Positions 45,750-57,658 of a stretch of 64,000 nucleotides of DNA are shown piece after piece. A model generated the notes under the pieces. That model was not told the DNA's origin, did no database searches, and was given only the letters and a program-made list of their open reading frames with translations. Source of the stretch: Rhodococcus sp. PAMC28707. Its GTDB lineage: Bacteria > Actinomycetota > Actinomycetes > Mycobacteriales > Mycobacteriaceae. Made by a program: the position numbers and the translations under genes. Location: NCBI RefSeq assembly GCF_004795915.1, contig NZ_CP039253.1, forward strand, positions 62,001 through 126,000, read 5' to 3'. Position 1 is the stretch's first letter. Every line of letters starts with the position of its first letter.

Positions 45750-46734
45750 CGGCGACCTGCCCGAGCCGAATTGACTGCGCTGGAGCCGAGAGTGTGTCGG
45801 CGTGAAGAAACGAAGCGGACGACGTCCGCTATCCAGTCGCCGTCGGTTCGAAGTGTCAAGCGCGGAGCGCCACATCGACGAAGCGCACGCTCGACGTCCT
45901 CGCGATGAGACGCGGCGGCTTCAGCGAAATCGGCACGCAACTGCGGCGTCGTGCTGAATTCACGGGTGCGACCGGTTTCGGGGTCGTGTAGGACCACATC
46001 CCCGACATCTGGCAGTTCGAGGTCCCGAGGATCGAGTACTTCCACTGCCAACACATCGTGTCGTGCAGAGATCGCTCGCAGAGATCGCTCCCAATCGATC
46101 GGCCCGAGAAAATCACTGATCACCACTGCCATCCCCCGCCTGCGTTGGGGGCGGCGGAGCGCCTCGATTGCCTCACGAAGATTTCCGCGCACACCGTCGG
46201 CGGCACTGGGCATCGTCGCGATGGTCCGCAGCAACGTCTGCGTGTGGATTCGGCCACCCCTGGCCGGGATCCGAGTCGTCTGTGCCCCAGTAGCAACCAC
46301 AGCACCGATGCGATTACCTCCACCGCTGGTCAAGTGCGTGATTGCGGCGGCTGCCGCGACAGCCAGATCTCGCTTCTCGCATCCCGTCGTACCGAAATCG
46401 AGACTGGCCGACAGATCGACGACCATCCATGTTTCCAACTCGCGATCGGCAACAGACTGACGAACGTGTGGATGAGTCGTCCGAGCAGTCACCGACCAGT
46501 CCATCTGTCGGACATCGTCGCCAGGCTGGTACTCCCGCGCGTCACCGGGCTCGGAACCAGGTCCCGGAATCAATCCGAGATGGTCGCCGTGCAACACCCC
46601 GTCGAGACGACGGCGGACTGTCAACTCCAAGGTGCGCAACGCAGCAGCGAGTGTGGGGTCACGTAGTTCACCGCTCCGGAACGACGGGGGCCGCGAGTCG
46701 GGTGTTGGACCCGTCCCGCGGGCAAGTGCCCCGC

Positions 46735-46738
<4 letters not shown>
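45746..46738 (-). CDS. DUF58 domain-containing protein, Rv1480-like
   Basis: This 330-residue protein shows the DUF58 core: [15 protein letters not shown] (about residues 73-87), [11 protein letters not shown] (about 109-119, the degenerate VWA-like metal site), and a middle with [18 protein letters not shown] as two blocks. It is a standard partner of MoxR ATPases. Start and stop both overlap neighbours (GTGA with moxR, GTGA with the VWA gene), so the three proteins are translationally coupled. The target of the complex is not known. Confidence 0.9.
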
Positions 46739-48075
<1,337 letters not shown>

Positions 48076-48125
48076 GAATTCACCGCTTTCACTCGAATCA
48101 CTTCTCGGGCACGTTCGGTATCGAC

Positions 48126-48146
48126 CATCGACTATTTCAGTCGATG
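48126..48146. repeat. 8-bp inverted repeat between ripA and moxR
   Basis: CATCGACT (48126-48133) pairs with AGTCGATG (48139-48146) around a five-base loop in the 155-base ripA-moxR gap. It could be an operator half-site pair or a small RNA hairpin. It has no T-run and is distant from both genes. Confidence 0.45.
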
Positions 48147-48230
48147 ACTACTTGCGCCGTGGGGCCGCCCCCCAAGGCTACCGATGTCTCCTGTGGGGCG
48201 AGCCTACCGAGTGGCCCCCGAAGAACTCTG

Positions 48231-49760
48231 TCAGGACACCATACGTACTGCATACGGCGTCATACCGTCGTATCGAACGGATGAAACCTTCACGATGTCA
48301 CCGGATTGAGGGGCTTCGAGCATCTTCCCGTCGCCCAGATACAACGCAACGTGCTGACTGGCGTTCGGTCCATAAAAGATCATGTCCCCTCGCTTCATAT
48401 TGGAGGACGGGACCTGTTTGCCTGCCGTGTACTGATAGCCCGTGTAGTGAGGCAGCGAGATGCCGAGTCCCCCGAATGCGTAGATCATCAATCCGGAGCA
48501 GTCGAAGCCGACCTTGTTGTAGTCGCCGTAGCTATCGGCCACTCCACCGTCCCGGATACCTTTCGTCGGTCCGTTCTCGTTGCCGCCACCCCAGGAATAC
48601 GGGACGCCCAGCTGAGACATTCCGCGGTCTATGGCGAGTTCGATTGCTGCACTGCCGGTGAGAGACGGATTCGATTGACCTGAGCTTCGCGGCTTCTTCG
48701 GTGTCGTGGTTGTCGTGGTGCCCGTGCTGTCGGCAGAGTCGCCGCCGGTGGAGTCGCTGACGACAGAGTCCAGATCCTCGTCGATATCGGTGTGGGATCG
48801 TTGACCTGCTGCTGCGGCCGCCGCAGCCGCACTTGCAGCCTGGTTCGCTGCAACCCTCGCCGCGGCTTGAACTGCCGCTTGCTTCGCTGCTGCCGCCGCC
48901 GCGGCAATCGCCGCATCCTCGGCTGCCTTCTGTGACTCCCAGGTCGAGTATGCGACGCGCTGATCGGCAAGTCCTGCCACGTTCGATCGTGCGGAATCGA
49001 GCTGACTCTGCGCGGAGTCGCGCTCGCTCTCGATCGCAGCCTTCTGTTCTGCCTGGGCTTGCAACGCGGCGCGGGCTGTCGCTATCGCTTCCTCGGCATC
49101 TGCCTTCTTGGACTCTGCTGTCGAGGCTGCGGCATCGGCTCGCTGTTTGGACTCGCGAGCCGCGGAGTCACGGTTGGCCTGTTCGGTCCTGGCCCGCTGA
49201 AGACCGTCGAGCACAGCGTTCTGGCTGTTCGACAGAACCTTCAGCACCTGTGCACGGTCCAGAACGTCGTCCGGTCCACTCGATCCGAGGAAAGAGGACA
49301 CCGAGGCGACACCTGTGCCCTGGGTGTAACTCGACACGGCGAAGTTGTTGAACTTCTGCTGTGCCGCCTGGATTTGAACACCTGCATCGGTGAGAGCCTG
49401 CTGAGCAAAGACCACGAGTTGGGCAGCTACGTCAGCGGCGTCCCGAGCATTCTGAAGGTCGACGAGGGCCTTGTTGACGTCCTCGCGTTTGATCGCCACA
49501 TCGGCATCGAGCTGGGCAAGCTGTTGGTTTGCAGACGCGACTTGGTTGATCAACGAACCCACGGCACCGAGCTGTTGCTCTACCGCGGATCCCGCGGCGG
49601 CAAGGTCGGAGTCGGATGGATTGGGCGGCGGCGGCGGAACAGCGAGAGCCGTGCTGGACGCACCGCTGATCAACGCAACAACAATTCCGGCCCCAACGAA
49701 CATTCTCGCCGTGTTGGAGAACGCGCAGCTGCGTGTTCCGCGGAATGCTCGTCGCCTCAA
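48231..49760 (-). CDS. ripA: Peptidoglycan endopeptidase, RipA-like, NlpC/P60
   Basis: This secreted cell-wall hydrolase cleaves peptidoglycan stem peptides during cell separation. The 509-residue precursor has a signal sequence (hydrophobic FVGAGIVVALISGASSTALA, about residues 20-39), a long Ala/Gln-rich coiled coil (about 48-315) that in RipA blocks the active site until processing, a Ser/Thr-rich linker, and a C-terminal NlpC/P60 domain with FDCSGL (Cys about 421), QHVALYLG (His about 470) and LEAP (Glu about 482). The start is a TTG at 49760 with GGGAG six bases upstream, favoured over a frame to 49835. It corresponds to Rv1477. Confidence 0.9.
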   Translation of the reverse strand: MRRRAFRGTRSCAFSNTARMFVGAGIVVALISGASSTALAVPPPPPNPSDSDLAAAGSAVEQQLGAVGSLINQVASANQQLAQLDADVAIKREDVNKALVDLQNARDAADVAAQLVVFAQQALTDAGVQIQAAQQKFNNFAVSSYTQGTGVASVSSFLGSSGPDDVLDRAQVLKVLSNSQNAVLDGLQRARTEQANRDSAARESKQRADAAASTAESKKADAEEAIATARAALQAQAEQKAAIESERDSAQSQLDSARSNVAGLADQRVAYSTWESQKAAEDAAIAAAAAAAKQAAVQAAARVAANQAASAAAAAAAAGQRSHTDIDEDLDSVVSDSTGGDSADSTGTTTTTTPKKPRSSGQSNPSLTGSAAIELAIDRGMSQLGVPYSWGGGNENGPTKGIRDGGVADSYGDYNKVGFDCSGLMIYAFGGLGISLPHYTGYQYTAGKQVPSSNMKRGDMIFYGPNASQHVALYLGDGKMLEAPQSGDIVKVSSVRYDGMTPYAVRMVS

Positions 49761-50121
49761 AGTTGTCTCCCTCTGGTCCGGCGCTCGCGACGTTCTATCG
49801 ATCGTCGACGCCGGAAGAGAGGACCCGGCACCCACATCGGGTGCTGGAAATCACGCTCACCGGGCAGGGAGGAAGCACGCAGCATCAGCACAGGTGTAAA
49901 CCACGTCGGTCCCACCCGAAGCAGGCGTCACCCGAGGTAACTCGGATAGACCTCTGCCCTCTGCGACACTCCTTCCCCAGCAGTGCCAATGGCACCGTAC
50001 GACACTTTGCACACTAAAGAAACTCCAGCCTCTAAGAACACATATGTAATTCGACCAGCGCAAATACCCTGAACTCGGTATATACGCGAAACAGTTTTTT
50101 CGACTTTTTCCGAGAGACGAA
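49761..50121 (-). promoter_or_regulatory. Long leader region upstream of ripA, no riboswitch identified
   Basis: About 360 bases separate the ripA start from the terminator of the upstream gene. The far end (about 50020-50100) is AT-rich and could hold the promoter, leaving a long 5' leader. It contains a 6-bp hairpin, GCACCC (49828-49833) with GGGTGC (49839-49844), 68 bases before the start. Cell-wall hydrolase genes in actinobacteria can carry c-di-AMP riboswitches, but I could not match the conserved core here. Confidence 0.4.
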
Positions 50122-50151
50122 GAACGCCCCGACCAGAAGGTCGGGGCGTTC
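50122..50151 (-). terminator. 13-bp hairpin terminator downstream of the Rv1476-like gene
   Basis: GAACGCCCCGACC (50122-50134) and GGTCGGGGCGTTC (50139-50151) form a perfect stem with a four-base loop, 30 bases after the stop of the 50181-50771 gene. On the minus strand it is followed by TTCGTCTC. This is a strong intrinsic-type terminator separating that gene from ripA. Confidence 0.85.
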
Positions 50152-50180
50152 GTTTCTGCGGTCTCCAGCAGAATCGATAT

Positions 50181-50771
50181 TCAGCGGTCGGTGGCAGACT
50201 CGCCAGAAGTGTTGCTCGGTTCGGAATCCGGCGTAAGCCGCTCCGTCTCGCGGGGCTCCGACGTCGAGATACTCCGCGCTTTATGGCGCCGGATCTTCGC
50301 AACTGCAGTTACTGCTGCCGCCGCCGTCACGAGCACCAGGATCAAACCCGTAATCAAACCCCACGGAGTCTGCGGGCCGACCAGTGAGTCGACGAAGTTG
50401 TCGGCTCCGATGACGGGATTGCCCGTGTAGGTGCGATCTTGCCCAGCCTCGAGCGTGACTCGACTCACCGCGTCAGAGAAGGACCCCACCTGACCTGGAC
50501 TCAAGACAAGGATTGTGCCGCCGTCCTGGGTTCCGACCGCCGTCGCGAGATCACGCAACTGAGAATCGTGAACGGGGTCCCTTTCCATGACCACGATGCC
50601 GAGATCGACTCCGTGCTCTTCTGCGCGCTGGACTACGGCCTGCAGATCGCTCCGAAGTGCAGAAGGCGCACTGACACCGGACTCGGCGATGTCGGCCACG
50701 ATCGAATCGATGTCGGTGCCGGGCGGGACTTCGGCGGCCAGCGGGACAACAGCAAGAATCGGATCAGGCAT
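50181..50771 (-). CDS. Rv1476-like membrane protein
   Basis: This 196-residue protein has an N-terminal soluble domain (PDPILAVVPLAAEVPPGTDI onwards, then LGIVVMERDPVHDSQLRDLA at about residues 57-76). It has a single membrane helix near the C-terminus (TPWGLITGLILVLVTAAAAV, about 134-153) and a basic then acidic tail. It matches the Rv1476 family by length and position between acn and ripA. The soluble part resembles a TPM-like fold; that is inference. No function is known. It is divergent from acn with a 350-base gap and is followed by a strong hairpin. Confidence 0.82.
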   Translation of the reverse strand: MPDPILAVVPLAAEVPPGTDIDSIVADIAESGVSAPSALRSDLQAVVQRAEEHGVDLGIVVMERDPVHDSQLRDLATAVGTQDGGTILVLSPGQVGSFSDAVSRVTLEAGQDRTYTGNPVIGADNFVDSLVGPQTPWGLITGLILVLVTAAAAVTAVAKIRRHKARSISTSEPRETERLTPDSEPSNTSGESATDR

Positions 50772-51121
50772 CTCTCGTCCAGTTGCAATAGCGGAGTCGG
50801 TGGGTGGCGGTCGTTACCGAAGAGTACGAGCGGACCGTCCGAACCCTACGTCACCGACACCTGTCGGGACCGCATTGGACACTCACCGCATCGCCCGAAA
50901 TGAGGTTGCCCTGCATTGCGAAGGTAGTGCCACTGCGTGAGGATTGTCGGTGCGGGGCACGCCGACGCACCATCAGGCCTGCCCTCAGGGTTTCACAGGA
51001 CAAGCGTACTGTTAGACTTACAACGAGGCGTTCGGCGCACCGCTCGGTCGCGTAGAAGGTCTCGCTTCAACCGTCGACACAGCCCCGTCGGCGGTGTGCC
51101 TCATAGACGAGTGGAGCTGAA
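50772..51121. other. 350-base divergent region between the Rv1476-like gene and acn
   Basis: The acn-proximal part holds a TAGACT -10 (51014-51019) and a 16-bp AcnR-type operator (listed separately), leaving a 5' leader of about 95 bases for acn. The rest should contain the promoter of the Rv1476-like gene, which I could not locate with confidence. No small gene is credible here. Confidence 0.5.
50997..51012 (+). promoter_or_regulatory. AcnR operator in the acn promoter
   Basis: CAGGACAAGCGTACTG fits, at every fixed position, the AcnR consensus CAGNACNNNCGTACTG that I recall from corynebacterial work. It ends one base before the TAGACT -10 hexamer (51014-51019), so bound repressor would block RNA polymerase. 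A gene for an AcnR-like TetR protein follows acn, which completes the expected circuit. Confidence 0.8.
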
Positions 51122-53932
<2,811 letters not shown>

Positions 53933-53980
53933 GCACTTCTTTGGGCTCAGCGCTGGTGAGTGAACTCGACCAGTGAGCAC

Positions 53981-54047
53981 GCAGAACGCGCACGACCACT
54001 TCGAGCACGGTTCAGGCTCGAACAGACAGTGGGCGTGCGCGTTCTGC
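53981..54047. repeat. Large nested inverted repeat between acn and acnR
   Basis: GCAGAACGCGCACG (53981-53994) pairs perfectly with CGTGCGCGTTCTGC (54034-54047). Inside it CCACT pairs with AGTGG, and TTCGAGC pairs with GCTCGAA around a nine-base loop. The whole 67 bases can fold into one long interrupted stem. It follows the acn stop by 48 bases and precedes the acnR start by 41 bases. It may partly terminate acn transcription and control read-through into acnR. Confidence 0.8.
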
Positions 54048-54088
54048 GCTGAAGGCGGGAACACGTATCAGCCGATGAAGGAGGCAGT

Positions 54089-54661
54089 GTGCCGAAGGTC
54101 AGCGAGGACCATTTGGCAGCACGGCGTAGTGAGATTCTCGACGGCGCACGACGTTGCTTCGGTGAATTCGGCTACGAAGGTGCGACGGTCCGCCGCCTCG
54201 AGGAGACGACTGGCCTGTCCAGAGGCGCGATCTTTCACCACTTCAAGGACAAGGACGGGCTGTTTCTCGCGCTCGCGCAGGAAGATGCTCGGCGGATGGC
54301 AGAAGTGGCTGCTCGTCAAGGCCTGGTTCAGGTCATGCGGGACATTCTCGAGCAACCCGATCGGTTCGAGTGGCTGGGTACTCGGCTGGAAATAGCGAGG
54401 CGCTTACGCACCGACCCGGAGTTCAGGAAGAGCTGGGCGGAGAAATCCTCGGAACTCACCGATGCAACCCTTGCCCGGCTGGAACGTCAGAAAACGGCAG
54501 GCAAACTGCGCGAGGACGTCCCGAAGGATGTGATGCACGATTATCTCGATCTCGTGCTCGACGGTCTTGTCGCTCGCATCGCCTCCGGTCAGGGGGGCCC
54601 CAACCTCTCGGCGGTACTGGACCTTGTCGAAGCATCGGTTCGCAGGCCCGACAGCGCTTAG
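54089..54661 (+). CDS. acnR: TetR family regulator of aconitase, AcnR-like
   Basis: This 190-residue TetR regulator has the N-terminal HTH GYEGATVRRLEETTGLSRGAIFHHFKDKDGL (in blocks, about residues 28-58). The MPKVSEDHLAARR start and RLRTDPEFRKSWAEKS middle resemble AcnR of corynebacteria and mycobacteria, which represses acn and responds to citrate and metals. Gene order acn-acnR and a matching operator in the acn promoter support the assignment. The start is GTG at 54089 with AAGGAGG five bases upstream. Confidence 0.9.
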   Translation: MPKVSEDHLAARRSEILDGARRCFGEFGYEGATVRRLEETTGLSRGAIFHHFKDKDGLFLALAQEDARRMAEVAARQGLVQVMRDILEQPDRFEWLGTRLEIARRLRTDPEFRKSWAEKSSELTDATLARLERQKTAGKLREDVPKDVMHDYLDLVLDGLVARIASGQGGPNLSAVLDLVEASVRRPDSA

Positions 54662-54673
54662 CTTGATGTACAG

Positions 54674-54934
54674 CTAATCGGCGCGATGTGACTTCTTACG
54701 ATTAGGGCCGCCCCTCGAACGTAACGCGACACCCGATTCGGCCAGGATCTTGTGCACGAATCCATAGGATCTGCCGAGATCGTGAGCGAGACTACGAATG
54801 CTGGCGCCTGCGGAGTACTGCTCCTGCAGTGAGGCACGCAGCCTCTCTCGCGAGTCGCCGATGATACGTACGCCTTTACCGATAGGCGGACCCTCGGATT
54901 CGGCGCAGGACCCTCGGGCCGGTTGTGGTGGCAT
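54674..54934 (-). CDS. Small helix-turn-helix protein (HTH_58-like)
   Basis: This 86-residue basic protein has one recognisable domain: a helical segment GDSRERLRASLQEQYSAGAS (about residues 26-45) followed by the HTH-like IRSLAHDLGRSYGFVHKILAESGVALRSRGG (in blocks, about 46-76). Proteins with the SYGFVHKIL block are widespread in actinobacteria and are annotated only as helix-turn-helix proteins. The first 20 residues are variable and Pro-rich. GGAGG lies seven bases before the ATG. It converges on acnR with only 12 bases between stops. Confidence 0.8.
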   Translation of the reverse strand: MPPQPARGSCAESEGPPIGKGVRIIGDSRERLRASLQEQYSAGASIRSLAHDLGRSYGFVHKILAESGVALRSRGGPNRKKSHRAD

Positions 54935-55027
54935 GGCGTTCCTCCAGTCAGCGACACTTCACTCACCGAACACCCCCGCACATCCAGGGTAGAGGAATCC
55001 CCACTCCGACCACGAGAAAACCGCCGA

Positions 55028-56659
55028 TCAGGCCAGCTGAATCAGTTCCAGATAGTCCTGTGACCAGTGGTCCTCGTTGCCGTCGGGCAGCAAGATGACT
55101 CGCTCGGGTGACAGGGCTTCGGCCGCACCGGGGTCGTGAGTGACCAGCACGACGGCTCCCTTGTAACTGCGCAGAGCATCGAGCACCTGTTCACGTGAAA
55201 TCGGGTCGAGGTTGTTCGTAGGCTCGTCGAGAAGCAAGACGTTGGCAGCAGAGGACACAAGCCCGGCAAGTGCAAGCCTGGTCTTCTCGCCGCCCGACAG
55301 CGTGCCTGCCGGCTGTTCCAGCTGTGGTCCGGTGAACATGAACGCCCCCAGCAGCGAGCGCAACTCCTGCTCCCCCGTGTCCGGAGCCGCATGGCGAATG
55401 TTCTCCCACACCGACGCGCGATCGTCGAGTGTGTCGTGCTCCTGTGCGAAGTATCCGACGCGTAGCCCGTGGCCGGCGAGGATCTCACCTGCGTCGGACT
55501 TTTCGGTACCCGCCAGGATCCGGAGCAAGGTTGTCTTGCCCGCACCGTTGAGTCCGAGCACTACGACGCGGCTGCCGCGGTCGATGGCCAGATCGACTCC
55601 GGCGAAGATTTCCAACGACCCGTACATCTTGGTGAGGTTCTTCGCCATGAGGGGGGTCTTTCCGCAGGGTGCAGGCTCAGGGAAGCGGATATGCGCAACC
55701 TTGTCCGAGACTCGCTCGGCGTCGAGGTTTGCCATGAGCTTGTCAGCACGCTTTGCCATGTTCTGCGCGGCAACAGCTTTCGTGGCTTTCGCGCCCATCT
55801 TCGCGGCCTGCACGCGCAATGCGCCTGCCTTCTTCTCCGCATTGGCACGCTCACGCCGCCTGCGCTGCTCGTCGGTTGCCCGAGCATCGATGTACTTTTT
55901 CCAGTTCATGTTGTAGACATCGGCTTCGCCGCGTACCGCATCGAGGAACCACACGCGGTTGACTACGTCACTCAGAAGGTCGACGTCGTGGCTGATCACG
56001 ATCAGTCCGCCATCGTGATTTTGCAGGAATCCCCGGAGCCAGGTGATGGAGTCTGCATCGAGGTGGTTGGTGGGTTCGTCGAGCAGCAGTGTCGTGTCGG
56101 ACCGTCCGCCGCTCCCGTCGGAGGCCGCGAACAGAATGCGCGCCAGCTCCACGCGCCGACGTTGGCCACCGGACAGTGTGCGCAGTGCTTGCGCGAGGAT
56201 GCGATCGGCAAGTCCCAGGCTGTTACAGATTCGCGCTGCTTCGCTCTCGGCTTCGTAGCCGCCCAGCGATGCGAATCGCTCCTCGAGCTCGCCGTACTTG
56301 CGGACCGCCTTGTCCAGAAGCGCCTCGTCGGCGACCTCGGCCATCAACGCCTGCTGCTTCTCCATTTGATGCAATAAAGTGTCGAGTCCGCGCGCGGAGA
56401 GAACTCGATCCCTGGCAAGCACATCGAGGTCGCCCTCTTTCGGATCCTGTGGCAAGTATCCGAGATCGCCTGTACGAACGACGGTGCCCGCGTAGGGCTC
56501 GCCCTCACCCGCAAGGATCCTCAGCGTCGTGGTCTTGCCGGCTCCGTTACGGCCGACCAACCCGATACGATCTCCGCCTTGTACGCGAAGTGCTGGTCCT
56601 TGAGTCGACAGCAACGTGCGGACACCGGCACGAACTTCCAAGTCGGTGGCGGTAATCAC
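55028..56659 (-). CDS. ABC-F family ATPase
   Basis: This 543-residue soluble protein has two ABC cassettes and no membrane part, the ABC-F layout of translation factors and ribosome-protection proteins. Walker A motifs are GRNGAGKTT (about residues 35-43) and GLNGAGKTT (about 349-357), and signatures are LSGGQRRRVELA (about 150-161) and LSGGEKTRLALA (about 436-447). The inter-domain linker (about 235-300) is rich in Lys/Arg/Ala and interacts with ribosomal RNA in the family. The GTG at 56659 has AGGAG eight bases upstream; a frame reaching 56803 is not supported. It corresponds to Rv1473. Confidence 0.9.
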   Translation of the reverse strand: MITATDLEVRAGVRTLLSTQGPALRVQGGDRIGLVGRNGAGKTTTLRILAGEGEPYAGTVVRTGDLGYLPQDPKEGDLDVLARDRVLSARGLDTLLHQMEKQQALMAEVADEALLDKAVRKYGELEERFASLGGYEAESEAARICNSLGLADRILAQALRTLSGGQRRRVELARILFAASDGSGGRSDTTLLLDEPTNHLDADSITWLRGFLQNHDGGLIVISHDVDLLSDVVNRVWFLDAVRGEADVYNMNWKKYIDARATDEQRRRRERANAEKKAGALRVQAAKMGAKATKAVAAQNMAKRADKLMANLDAERVSDKVAHIRFPEPAPCGKTPLMAKNLTKMYGSLEIFAGVDLAIDRGSRVVVLGLNGAGKTTLLRILAGTEKSDAGEILAGHGLRVGYFAQEHDTLDDRASVWENIRHAAPDTGEQELRSLLGAFMFTGPQLEQPAGTLSGGEKTRLALAGLVSSAANVLLLDEPTNNLDPISREQVLDALRSYKGAVVLVTHDPGAAEALSPERVILLPDGNEDHWSQDYLELIQLA

Positions 56660-56866
56660 GCGGGTGCTCCTAGCTATAGCGGGCGAAGTTCGGCGTCTGG
56701 CCGTTTTCACGAGCGGTCGAGTCGCAGGCGGTAGCGAACGATGACTCGTCGAAGGTGCGCTGGGCCTGGCCCTGAAACCACTCATGGCCCATGAACCTCT
56801 CATTTTAACCCCTTGGGGGCCGTGCTACCGACCGTCCGAGCAGTGACACCGGTAACGTCTTGATTC

Positions 56867-57658
56867 ATGACCGCCGCAAACACAGCCCGAGAACAGGATC
56901 TGACAGGCAAGGTTGCCCTCGTCACCGGTGCCAGCCGAGGAATCGGCAAGGCAATCGCCGCCGAATTGCTTGCTCGAGGCGCACGAGTAACGATCACCGC
57001 TCGCAAACCTGAACCGCTGGCCGAAGCGGCCCGCCAACTCGGCGAAGCCACAGGTAGCGGAACCGACAGGGTCCTTGCCATTGCAGGAAACGCCAGTGAT
57101 GCCGACTCTCGTCGCGACTCGGTGGACAAGACGATCGAGGTATTCGGTTCGCTCGACATCCTGATCAACAACACCGGTATCAATCCTGTCTACGGTTCGC
57201 TGATGGACGCCGATCTCGACGGCGTCAAAAAAATCTTCGACACCAATGTCGTCGCCACACTGGGGTACATCCAGGAGGCCTACCGAGCCTGGATGGGAGC
57301 GCACGGTGGCGCGGTGGTGAACGTCGCGAGCGTCGCGGGCCTACGCTCGACGGGCGTGATCGCTGCGTACGGCGCGTCCAAAGCCGCCCTGATCCGCTTG
57401 ACCGAAGAACTCGCGTGGCAGCTAGGACCATCGATCCGAGTGAACGCGGTCGCACCGGGCGTGGTGAAGACGAAGTTCGCCGAGGCACTGGTGGCTGGAG
57501 GCGAGGAGCAAGCTGCCGCGGCATATCCGATGAAGCGGCTCGGATCTCCGGAAGATGTCGCAAGCCTCGTGGGCTTTCTCGTGTCCGACGCATCGTCCTG
57601 GATCACCGGCGAAACTGTCCGAGTGGATGGCGGATTGCTGGCCACCGGCGGACTGTGA
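56867..57658 (+). CDS. SDR family oxidoreductase (FabG-like)
   Basis: This 263-residue classical short-chain dehydrogenase has VTGASRGIGKAIA (about residues 18-30), ILINNTGINP (about 99-108), the catalytic Ser in VNVASVAGL (about 146-154) and YGASKAAL (about 164-171). It is most like actinobacterial FabG-annotated dehydrogenases whose substrates are unknown. Its stop overlaps the start of the lycopene cyclase gene (GTGA), so the two are coupled, though a shared pathway is not proven. It diverges from the ABC-F gene. Confidence 0.9.
   Translation: MTAANTAREQDLTGKVALVTGASRGIGKAIAAELLARGARVTITARKPEPLAEAARQLGEATGSGTDRVLAIAGNASDADSRRDSVDKTIEVFGSLDILINNTGINPVYGSLMDADLDGVKKIFDTNVVATLGYIQEAYRAWMGAHGGAVVNVASVAGLRSTGVIAAYGASKAALIRLTEELAWQLGPSIRVNAVAPGVVKTKFAEALVAGGEEQAAAAYPMKRLGSPEDVASLVGFLVSDASSWITGETVRVDGGLLATGGL

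Noticed and set aside
49761..50121. c-di-AMP (ydaO-type) riboswitch upstream of ripA
   Set aside because: The context fits, but I could not find the conserved GGGGAACC-like core or the expected pairing by eye. An Rfam search would decide.
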